NCBI RefSeq assembly: GCF_001949145.1
Contig: NW_019091392.1
Coordinates: 664,768 to 678,896 of the forward strand
Reading direction: 5' to 3'
Origin: Acanthaster planci
Lineage: Eukaryota > Echinodermata > Asteroidea > Valvatida > Acanthasteridae
DNA length: 14,129 nucleotides
Part shown: positions 9,401 through 14,129 of the stretch, one piece after another
How the letters are laid out: each line of letters begins with the position of its first letter
Numbering within the stretch: the stretch's first letter is position 1
Program-made: the position numbers and the translations under genes
The notes under the pieces: generated by a model
What the model saw: only the letters and a program-made list of their open reading frames with translations
Database searches by the model: none
Told to the model about the DNA's origin: nothing

Positions 9401-12400
9401 TAACTTCATTTACTTGTACTAGACATATACACCCACGTGAATGACTGCCTGGTGGCTACTCTAATCTAATCTGACAGGCAACCTCCATTGACGCCTGAGT
9501 ATTGCAGCTGGGCCTGCCACCCAATAAAGAGAGCCCAGATTGTGTGATGTTGTGTAATTTCCTTTATTCCTGAAATTGGCCCTGTGCATTGCTGAATGCT
9601 AGTAGCGTCTTTTCAAATGTGGCTAGATTAGCGTGCAGCGATACTTTATTGCTCAGCACTGGAGTGATAATCTGATAATCTGTGGGCGCTGAATGCCACA
9701 AACAGTGGTATACTGTTTCAAAACAATGACGAATTACCTCCACTAATGCCAACTGAAAAATGACAGTCCCAGCAGCTTGGTCTTTTGTTCTGAGTAAGGT
9801 CTTTTGTTACAAGGCCAAGCTCTTTGTCTGATTTCGGTTACCCCGGCTACGCATACAAACCCAGAGGCAAGTGGTTAATACAGGTTCAAACAATTGGCAG
9901 AGAAGACACCTGAAAATCCAATCATTGAAATAATTTACAAAATCTAAGAATGAAGTACAGTGAATTTATGTTGTATTTTACATGTACATGTATGTTTAGC
10001 AAATGGTTACATGGAAACTGTAGCATGACATGAGGGTGACTTTCAATGAGTACACCGTTTGAGTATGAAAGATGTCAAGCCTTTGTCAGAAGTGACTCTG
10101 ACTTCATTAGCACTTAAGTTAGGAACAAAACACTCCGATTTATATTACTATGACCAGAATGTCCCGAGAAGCATAAATATTGCGGACGTGACGTGATTGG
10201 TTGTATTACGGACGCAGTACAAATTGGTTCTTTTCGATTTGTTTTGCTGATCAGAGTAATAAGCTATCCTACATGTTGCTAACACCCTTGCCGATGATTC
10301 TATTGATTGTGGAAGCCTCAGCTGTAGTATATTTAGCAAAGGAATGTTGCCAAACCAAATTCTGAGGTAACATTACTTTGTGAATGTACTGTAAAATCTC
10401 TTTGAAATATTTAGATTATATAATACTTGAGAAATGGGAAATGAGTCAAATATAACAGAAACGCTACCTGCAATCTTTCAACATGATGAAGAGAAGTAAT
10501 ATCACTTCACAGCTATTTTCTGACTCCAGGAACAAAACAATTAAATGATTTTTGCTGTTTAATACCAAAAATAACTAGACCATGTATGGAATTAAAATGT
10601 ATCATGTATATATCATGTATCTATGAACCTAATAAACTGAGCTAACAGGTTGAAGTTAATGCACATATTTGTTTGAGAGGCCATATTTTGAAGAAAAGCC
10701 TGGAAGTCTAACAAAATTACTGACAAATGATCATATTCAAAAGGCAGTGGCCTACATAGGCCTGTGTGTGATTGCCAGCGGTAGCTGTTTAATTTGGACA
10801 TAGCCCGACTCATCTCCGCACACCACACATGGGCAAGACGTACCTGTCTGCTCTCCAGTCTGATCTGGTATCCCACCACCCCACCAAGCCGGACGTCTCT
10901 CTCGTTAGCCACCCTCTCGGCCACCGCCATGGCCGATATGCGCCTGGGCTGGGTGCAGATGATGTTGCACAGTGAGGGGCCGGGTCTCTTCAGGGAGGCG
11001 TCCAGGATGAACTGGGGCACCTGGGTTGTCTTTCCACATCTGAAGACATGTCAAACAAGAATATCAACTTTTTTGAAAACTACTGGGAAGAATGACATTT
11101 GGCTTTTAAGTTTGAATAATTTATTACCTGGATGTTGTAATTTTTCTTCTTTGAATTTATTGTTCAGTTGTTATTCAAACTACACAAGGTTGTTTATGTA
11201 ACAACATTCATATTGACTTTATAATGCTCCATTATTCAAAACGTAGGCAACTACTTAAGTTTGAAAAAAAAAGGAAATACCAAAGGTCATGTGTACATTG
11301 TCTTATACAGCTTGGGCATCAATGGATCCTAAAGGGAAGACTTTTAAATGCATCTGCTTTTAAAAACAGATAAAAATTAATAGATGAGTCTGTGCAACAA
11401 GGGGAGGGGTAAATACTATTTCAAAGGGATGCTTTGGTCTCAACATTTCAAACCCTAATACTGACAATTCAACATTAGATTTGACCTCACCAATTTACGG
11501 TAGCTTTGTAGGTACTGAGGTACAATATGTTCATTGCCTTCTGACAGCTTGTGAGAAATGAAAATTTACAAGCTTACTACGACTTTGAGTTTGCTGGATG
11601 AGTGCAGATATCTTACCAGCGCTTGGCCAATCAAGTAACCAATGTCAGATGGCAGATTCAATTTCAAAATGCCAAGCCACCACCAAGGACACGCTTTCTG
11701 CACGTATTATCTATTCAACACAATGGAGGTAAGTTTTTTATCTTGACTTTATGATTTTAACTGAATCATGCATGATTTTCTAAACATCTTTAACAGAGTT
11801 GCTTTGAAAGCTTTTCACAATGAAGACAGAAAACCAACACCAGTGAATGTGGTTGTACAAAGACAGCTGAAGGTACATTAGTTAAAAGGTACATGTCTTT
11901 GTACATACAGTGCTTGGTCCACTGTTTGAGAAACTGACACAAGCAAACTTCTCACTTACCCAGTCATTCCGCTCACAACCACAACCTGGCTTTTGTCCAG
12001 GGTTTCCAGGATTTTCTCTTGCTCCTGCCAGGCTGGAAGCTTTTGCCGGTCAGCAAGGAAGCTCTTGTAGGAATGAGAATGCTGTAGATGGGAGCAAAGT
12101 TCAAACATTCAGAGGTTTGCAAAGCATGAAACTGAGTTAATGAGAGAAAACTGACAAGTGCATTACTAATGCTTTGGATGATGTCGATGAGGTGAAACTC
12201 AAAAGGTTTCAAAGGTCACAGACTAGGGTAGTAAAACCAAGCAGTGCGTAACACATTGTCAATCACATCCCAGCAAGACAAACTCAAAGCCAAACAATAT
12301 GTACCGAAGTGTGGTGCAGAGACCATTGCTTGACACAAGGCTTGATATACTTGTCTGAATAGTACACAGAATGTATCACTGGCTACGATGCAGCATTTGG

Positions 12401-13590
12401 ATTTGTATGGAGTCACGAAAGGTGCCAAAGGATTTAGGGCTAAACTGTGGCATTGATGCTGCTGTGGTATCAAGACAGGGCTACTTTACTACAGTACGGA
12501 CTACCTGGTGACCATACCTACCTTCTTCTTCCTGAACTGCTCTTTGAGATTCCTGTTCTCCCTCTCAATGGCTCTTTGGTCCCTCTTCATTGGCTGGTTC
12601 TTCTCTGTTTTCACCGGGGCCGGTTCAGACTCAATTTCTGACGACGAGGTTCCTTCTTCCTTGCTCTCAGAGTCTTCGCTTTCATCACTGCTGACAGTCA
12701 GGTTTGATGCGTTCTTTCCTTTTGCAAAAGAATGTGAATTGTCCACTCCATGTTCAGCTGTGTTATCTGCTGAAGCATTTAGAGGTTTACCACGACCGGC
12801 TCCTTGTTTGAAGACTGGTTTCTTCTGAACGGATTTATCCGAGGAAGGCACGAGGCTCAGAGGCAATGGCTTTTGTTCAAGAGCATTTATCATCTGGGTG
12901 GCATCTTCTAGGACAGACACAAGCGAGAACACAGCCGGGGAAGCAGTCTCAGCAATGTCCTTTGCCTCCTCAAACAACAGCCTGGAGACGTTGAGGCTCT
13001 TGCCGATGGGGAAGTCCGGATTGGAAGTAAGGAAGGCTACCAGAGGGGGCTCCAGGGGATAGAGGTTGCCCTCGGGGAATCGAATCTCCAGCTGGTAGAC
13101 CTGGGCGCCAGCATTGTCACAGATCTCCTGGTAGGACGGGCCATGACTCTCCCTCTTGTGCCGAAACTTGCACTTGGAACCAAACCGGCAGTAACCCTGC
13201 TGGTAGAACCTGCACATGCCGACCATGGCCAAAGACTGGTCCAACATCTGCCGTGTCCGGTCCTGTGAGTTTCGGGCCTTTTCCCTGAAGTGGTCGGTGA
13301 TGTGGGGCAGGTCAAAGTTCAGGACCCACACCCGGTCAGGTATCCTCTCATCAAAGTCCTCCTGGTAGATGGAGCTGAGGGCTGTGGCCTCCTCCTCCCT
13401 CTGCTGCAGGGCCTCCCGCATCTGTCCGTCCATCTCAACATCTCCTTGTTGACTCTTGGTGCGCTTCCGCTTGGGTTTGTGTTTTGGCGAGTACCGGAAA
13501 CATTTTTGCAGAAGGTGTTCCAGTGCTTGGCCAACGTCACCACTGGTCTCTTCCAAGGCAGCGAGACAGTGGTCCCGGTGGAAGCCATAC
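388..13590 (-). CDS. DHX57: DHX57-like DEAH/DEVH-box RNA helicase, 13 exons, partial at both ends
   Basis: Predicted ATP-dependent RNA helicase of the DEAH/RHA group. Joined exons, in transcript order: 13590-12522, 12081-11960, 11039-10844, 5399-5275, 4763-4630, 4214-4160, 3944-3730, 3272-3166, 2937-2831, 2455-2282, 1861-1698, 1189-1113, 483-388. All junctions are GT-AG; 2641 nt give one leading base plus 880 codons, all phases agreeing. Numbering from the first whole codon: UBA about 1-32; basic patch 36-45; RWD about 65-235 interrupted by a CCCH finger (C126, C134, C140, H144); acidic/Ser-rich 299-322; Walker A GMTGCGKTT 394-402; motif Ia TQPRR 426-430; DEVH 495-498; SAT 527-529; motif IV ILIFLPG 681-687; motif [11 protein letters not shown] 742-751; motif [10 protein letters not shown] 790-797; winged-helix start 824-880. 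The UBA + CCCH + RWD + DEVH order is the DHX57 architecture. All catalytic motifs are intact. The N-terminal exons and the remaining C-terminal HA2/OB-fold exons lie outside. RNA targets are not deducible. Confidence 0.95.
484..1112. other. DHX57 intron, 629 nt
   Basis: AT-rich intronic sequence without a conserved reading frame, repeat or RNA gene that I can identify on either strand. Confidence 0.7.
1113..1189 (-). CDS. DHX57: DHX57 exon: RecA2 to winged-helix junction
   Basis: The 77-nt exon has acceptor TTGACAG|AG and donor CAG|GTGAGC. With the carried-over base it reads [20 protein letters not shown], the typical P-E-I-x-R-x-L-E-x-L-x-L segment at the start of the winged-helix domain. 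The phase agrees on both sides. Confidence 0.92.
1190..1697. other. DHX57 intron, 508 nt
   Basis: Bounded by donor GTACCA (minus strand, from 1697) and acceptor TTGACAG. No internal feature recognised. Confidence 0.7.
1698..1861 (-). CDS. DHX57: DHX57 exon: motif VI
   Basis: The exon has 164 nt, with acceptor TTAATAG|G and donor CCCAG|GTACCA. It encodes [20 protein letters not shown], then [19 protein letters not shown], with the arginine fingers of motif VI at 790-797. It ends HHLREQPIP plus the first base of Glu823. Confidence 0.95.
1862..2281. other. DHX57 intron, 420 nt
   Basis: Bounded by donor GTGTCT and acceptor TTAATAG. No internal feature recognised. Confidence 0.7.
2282..2455 (-). 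CDS. DHX57: DHX57 exon: motif V
   Basis: The exon has 174 nt. The acceptor is a run of nine C followed by AG|G; the donor is AAAAG|GTGTCT. It encodes [15 protein letters not shown] (motif IVa region), [20 protein letters not shown] (motif V) and AGKMKEK, ending with two bases of Arg768. Confidence 0.95.
2456..2830. other. DHX57 intron, 375 nt, C9 acceptor tract
   Basis: On the minus strand the acceptor AG is directly preceded by nine C (G run 2458-2466 on plus). A second C7 run (2517-2523) lies about 50 nt further upstream. Otherwise featureless. Confidence 0.75.
2831..2937 (-). CDS. DHX57: DHX57 exon: motif IV
   Basis: The exon has 107 nt, with acceptor CTTGCAG|TAT and donor AA|GTAGGA. It encodes [20 protein letters not shown] with motif IV at 681-687, followed by [15 protein letters not shown]. 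Two bases of Lys710 carry over to the next exon. Confidence 0.94.
3166..3272 (-). CDS. DHX57: DHX57 exon: start of RecA2
   Basis: The exon has 107 nt, with acceptor TAAGCAG|AT and donor GAG|GTATAG. It encodes [18 protein letters not shown], then [17 protein letters not shown] (to residue 674), the helix that opens the second RecA lobe in this family. It ends in phase 0. Confidence 0.93.
3273..3729. other. DHX57 intron, 457 nt
   Basis: Bounded by donor GTGAGA and acceptor TAAGCAG. A short A-rich stretch with AAAG repeats occurs at 3684-3706. No gene recognised. Confidence 0.7.
3730..3944 (-). CDS. DHX57: DHX57 exon: variable linker between RecA1 and RecA2
   Basis: The exon has 215 nt, with acceptor ATTTCAG|C and donor AGCG|GTGAGA. 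It encodes residues 568-638 ([16 protein letters not shown] to [11 protein letters not shown]). This is a poorly conserved charged linker in the DHX57 family. The call rests on frame continuity, splice sites and the ending LALRYS-D-YSKSTI across the junction. Confidence 0.9.
4160..4214 (-). CDS. DHX57: DHX57 exon: 55-nt microexon-like segment after motif III
   Basis: This short exon encodes [17 protein letters not shown] (550-566), the FPV..YFLED segment that follows motif III in DEAH helicases. The acceptor is CTTACAG|GG; the donor GA|GTACGT leaves two bases of Asp567. The phase joins exactly to the exon ending at 3944. Confidence 0.9.
4215..4629. other. DHX57 intron, 415 nt
   Basis: Bounded by donor GTCAGA and acceptor CTTACAG. 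No internal feature recognised. Confidence 0.7.
4630..4763 (-). CDS. DHX57: DHX57 exon: motif III (SAT)
   Basis: The exon has 134 nt, with acceptor CGTCCAG|T and donor CCAG|GTCAGA. It encodes [20 protein letters not shown], then [15 protein letters not shown], with SAT at 527-529 coupling ATP hydrolysis to unwinding. The phase (1 base + 44 codons + 1 base) fits both neighbours. Confidence 0.95.
4789..4834. repeat. Short direct repeat beside the palindrome
   Basis: TAAACTCTTTACTCTC at 4789-4804 recurs as TAAACTCTTACTCTC at 4820-4834, one T shorter. The second copy overlaps the first four bases of the palindrome. This is compatible with slippage or template switching during its formation. Confidence 0.7.
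4831..4892. repeat. 62-bp palindrome: 30-bp perfect inverted repeat, 2-nt centre
   Basis: The left arm 4831-4860 (TCTCGGCTGCTTTCAAGCAT then GCGCAGGTTA) is matched base for base by the reverse complement at 4863-4892. The centre is AG at 4861-4862. The match stops at 4830/4893. Transcribed as part of the DHX57 intron it would fold into a 30-bp perfect stem. Each arm contains TGCGCATGC, close to an NRF1 half-site. No element ends or coding sequence are recognised. Confidence 0.97.
5275..5399 (-). CDS. DHX57: DHX57 exon: DEVH box
   Basis: The exon has 125 nt, with acceptor CTCCCAG|TCT and donor GAAAG|GTAACA. It encodes [15 protein letters not shown] (motif Ib/Ic region) and [13 protein letters not shown], the Walker B/motif II. 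Val replaces Ala in DEAH (DEVH), a tolerated variant in this subfamily. It ends with two bases of Ser504. Confidence 0.95.
5973..6344 (+). mobile_element. piggyBac-like MITE, copy 1 (372 bp)
   Basis: The element runs TTAA-CCACTTGCTGCCGGG ... CCCGGCGCAAAGTGG-TTAA. The ends form an imperfect terminal inverted repeat of about 15 bp and are bounded by TTAA on both sides, the target duplication of piggyBac transposons. No transposase reading frame is present, so it is non-autonomous. Most of its interior aligns in reverse complement with 9610-9878 and 9305-9390. Example: caaaagagctgggccttgta here against caaagagcttggccttgta there. Relative to copy 2 it lacks an internal stretch of about 200 bp. 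It lies in the large DHX57 intron, upstream of the GPCR. Confidence 0.8.
6392..6583. repeat. 48-bp minisatellite, four units
   Basis: Units at 6392-6439, 6440-6487, 6488-6535 and 6536-6583 share the core CTCTGTAACATAC, TGTACCAAGACCATATGCCC and a GTC end. Units differ by a few substitutions. Because 48 is divisible by three, repeat-bearing open frames run through it on the minus strand; I take these as artefacts, not genes. Confidence 0.95.
6621..6637 (+). promoter_or_regulatory. Possible GPCR promoter: E-box CACGTG and TATAAA
   Basis: CACGTG at 6621-6626 is followed by TATAAA at 6632-6637, about 450 nt upstream of the GPCR start codon on its strand. Initiation would fall near 6660-6670. The motifs are short and could be chance; no other promoter evidence is visible. 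Confidence 0.25.
6895..6910 (+). other. Possible 5' UTR splice acceptor of the GPCR gene
   Basis: A pyrimidine-rich tract ends in TTTCTTTTCAG before GTCTGC, 177 nt upstream of the GPCR ATG. If real, a noncoding first exon would lie upstream, and the gene would be intronless only in its coding part. I cannot name a confident donor. Confidence 0.25.
7087..8028 (+). CDS. Intronless class A (rhodopsin-type) GPCR, orphan
   Basis: A 313-residue seven-helix receptor for the plasma membrane; ligand unknown. An in-frame stop at 7075-7077 fixes the ATG (A at -3). Helices are at about 19-43, 54-76, 87-121, 132-155, 179-206, 238-264 and 272-295. Class A landmarks are N35 (1.50), D63 (2.50), C90 and C170 (the ECL2 disulfide pair), W142 (4.50), Y200 (5.58) and CWMP 252-255. 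Departures: DRF 114-116 instead of DRY, Ser192 where Pro5.50 is expected, and NMVIY 289-293 instead of NPxxY. N-glycosylation sequons are N2, N78, N158 and N266, all predicted extracellular. ICL3 is short; the tail ends Cys-Cys-His, possibly palmitoylated. The N-terminus is short with no signal peptide. It lies inside a DHX57 intron on the opposite strand, and DHX57 is not its functional partner in any obvious way. The TM5 change and WRNRE tail recall the melanocortin/cannabinoid/adenosine branch, but I cannot assign a subfamily. Confidence 0.95.
   Translation: MNVSGTIPVKGCHESLSIFANVLLTLTTVLIIALNTLGLAVLRRAGSIQETTKMFTVSLTVSDLLGGLFVAIPQVIDNVTGQWTLGNFFCVAIGVVNPIFLTTNVLSLLLLTIDRFIAIVYALHYPRLMTLVKAKVMITILWLVCVMTMVLLFGVYTNATIELFPEGYQCIYKNDGPEQLYLYMVVIMFTISFGIILMLYVCILKVTRGQARRIAMQNHAGCPLEGVMNAQQPIRTKSATTVIIITGAVGLCWMPKVIVFVLFIGNGTQLCRGLVILMDTAFLINSWLNMVIYYWRNRELRHALQGLLRSCCH
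8061..8066 (+). terminator. Poly(A) signal AATAAA for the GPCR
   Basis: A canonical AATAAA begins 33 nt after the GPCR stop codon, on the same strand. If used, the 3' UTR is only about 50 nt. AATAAA is common in AT-rich DNA, so the position rather than the motif carries the weight. Confidence 0.5.
9305..9878 (-). mobile_element. piggyBac-like MITE, copy 2 (574 bp), opposite orientation
   Basis: The element runs TTAA-CCACTTCCTGCTGGG ... CCCAGAGGCAAGTGG-TTAA, again with TTAA at both edges and an imperfect 15-bp inverted repeat. The interior is related to the element at 5973-6344 but inverted, and carries about 230 extra bp (roughly 9390-9610). That extra part may be ancestral interior or a later insertion. 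No transposase is recognisable; the open frame across part of it is short and resembles nothing I know. Confidence 0.8.
10844..11039 (-). CDS. DHX57: DHX57 exon: Walker A lysine, motifs Ia and Ib region
   Basis: The exon has 196 nt, with acceptor TCTTCAG|A and donor CAG|GTACGT. The first base completes Gly397, then [13 protein letters not shown] supplies the ATP-binding lysine (K400). [17 protein letters not shown] is motif Ia with its following helix, and GYQIRLES leads to motif Ib. It ends in phase 0, immediately before the 5.4-kb intron that holds the GPCR. Confidence 0.95.
11040..11959. other. DHX57 intron, 920 nt
   Basis: It separates the two halves of the Walker A codon Gly397. AT-rich, with no repeat or coding signal recognised. 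Confidence 0.7.
11960..12081 (-). CDS. DHX57: DHX57 exon: lead-in to RecA1, first half of Walker A
   Basis: The exon has 122 nt, with acceptor CTACAG|CAT and donor ACTGG|GTAAGT. It encodes 40 residues (357-396) plus two bases of Gly397. [14 protein letters not shown] is the usual helix and Q-motif-like lead-in before the helicase core, and [10 protein letters not shown] is the strand running into the P-loop. The intron splits the glycine codon inside Walker A (GG|A). Confidence 0.93.
12082..12521. other. DHX57 intron, 440 nt
   Basis: Bounded by donor GTAGGT and acceptor CTACAG. The open frames inside show no family resemblance. No feature recognised. Confidence 0.7.
12522..13590 (-). CDS. 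DHX57: DHX57 exon: UBA, RWD and CCCH zinc finger
   Basis: This is the largest exon, 1069 nt: one base finishing an upstream codon plus 356 codons. The acceptor is TGAATAG before G-TAT; the donor is AAG|GTAGGT (a second GTATGG lies 4 nt later). Residues 1-32 (starting [12 protein letters not shown]) form a UBA, with the GF loop and [10 protein letters not shown] third helix. An RWD starts at [15 protein letters not shown] (65-79) and resumes at [17 protein letters not shown] (166-182). Between them is a CX7CX5CX3H finger at 126-144. Residues 241-330 are low-complexity, with an acidic serine run at 299-322 that could be phosphorylated by CK2. Residues 335-356 are highly charged and probably helical, leading into the helicase core. 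Confidence 0.95.
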
Positions 13591-14129
13591 CTATTCAGCC
13601 ATTGGTAAAACAAAAATCAAAGAACTCTTGATGTACTGATATAGAGGACATGTGCAGCAGCAACAAGTAAACAAGTCACTTGCAAAATGAACTAAAAGCA
13701 AAAGAGCACAAAGAATAAAACCTGCATGTTTACTGCAGCCAAGAAAATACAGATCAAATTTTAGAAACCAAACCTGACATCAACATACTGTGAATATTTC
13801 AAGTGAGTTAGCATGACACATTCCAATTGTTTCAACTATTGAATACATGTACATAATTACATGTAGTCATTCAGTCAAAGAAACTCTCGTTATTTACAGT
13901 GTCCATGATGACTACATGTTTTTAGGTCCATGCTGCTCCCTTGGAGTTACTGTAGAATGACTGCCGATGAGGCTGTAACATGCATGCTCATTTGATCGCC
14001 AACAAAGCCATTTTTTCTGTGACAGCAAGTTTATATTCCTGCATGTGCCTCCCGCGCCAACTGGCTCATGTGAACTAAATAGATCAGTTTGTCTTGACCT
14101 TTAACCCCATACAGCCAGATTATCCATAT
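13591..14129. other. DHX57 upstream intron, partial
   Basis: The acceptor TGAATAG at its left edge shows that an upstream exon exists, because the first base of the exon ending at 13590 completes a split codon. No exon encoding the N-terminus is visible up to the window end. Apart from a small inverted repeat nothing is recognised. Confidence 0.65.
13859..13919. repeat. 12-bp inverted repeat in upstream intron
   Basis: ACATGTAGTCAT (13859-13870) is repeated inverted as ATGACTACATGT (13908-13919) with a 37-nt spacer. It could be a stem or just low-complexity sequence. Confidence 0.4.

Larger units (their letters stand above)
5400..10843. other. Large DHX57 intron, 5.4 kb, host of the nested GPCR
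   Basis: On the minus strand it runs from donor GTACGT to acceptor CTCCCAG. In plus order: unrecognised sequence 5400-5972; MITE copy 1; 48-bp minisatellite; possible promoter region 6600-6910; GPCR 7087-8028; unrecognised AT-rich sequence 8067-9304; MITE copy 2; unrecognised sequence 9879-10843, which includes a CCAAT/CRE-like cluster near 10189. No other gene is supported on either strand. Confidence 0.85.

Noticed and set aside
9564-9752. 62-residue open frame inside MITE copy 2 as a transposase remnant
   Set aside because: No DDE motif or piggyBac resemblance, and the matching part of copy 1 has stops.
12501-12521. Extension of the UBA/RWD exon frame to a stop (VGMVTR)
   Set aside because: The donor AAG|GTAGGT at 12521 and the in-phase join to 12081 show this is intron sequence.
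13591-13613. ATG at 13613 as the start of the helicase
   Set aside because: The residues before YGFH lie upstream of acceptor TGAATAG; the first exon base completes a split codon, so translation starts further upstream, outside the window.

Overview
The window reads as nuclear DNA of an animal. It has long GT-AG introns, no bacterial operon signals, AT-rich intronic sequence, minisatellites and short DNA transposons. The style fits an invertebrate chordate such as a lancelet (Branchiostoma): frequent catgtacatgta-type simple sequence, many short introns, an intronless rhodopsin-type receptor. That assignment is inference; no marker here fixes the species.

The minus strand carries most of one large gene, an orthologue of the RNA helicase DHX57. 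Thirteen exons can be joined from 13590 down to 388. Every junction is GT-AG and every phase matches, giving 880 codons with no stop. In order the protein shows a UBA domain, an RWD domain split by a CCCH zinc finger, an acidic/serine-rich linker, then both RecA-like helicase lobes (Walker A, DEVH box, SAT, motifs IV-VI) and the start of the winged-helix region. The N-terminus lies to the right of the window. The rest of the C-terminal helicase-associated and OB-fold part lies to the left.

One intron (5400-10843, about 5.4 kb) is roughly six times longer than any other complete intron here. On the opposite strand it holds an intronless class A GPCR of 313 residues (7087-8028), with changes in three canonical motifs. 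Two related, oppositely oriented elements flank the receptor, at 5973-6344 and 9305-9878. Both have TTAA ends and imperfect CCACTT... terminal inverted repeats, so they look like piggyBac-type MITEs. The shorter one appears to be an internal-deletion derivative of the longer type. A four-unit 48-bp minisatellite sits just beyond the first element.

Elsewhere there is a six-unit 25-bp minisatellite at the left edge and a striking 62-bp near-perfect palindrome (30-bp arms, 2-nt centre) in the intron at 4764-5274. The remaining intronic sequence shows no gene I can support. I see no CRISPR array, tRNA or rRNA. The candidates for something undescribed are the nested receptor with its flanking inverted elements, and the palindrome.
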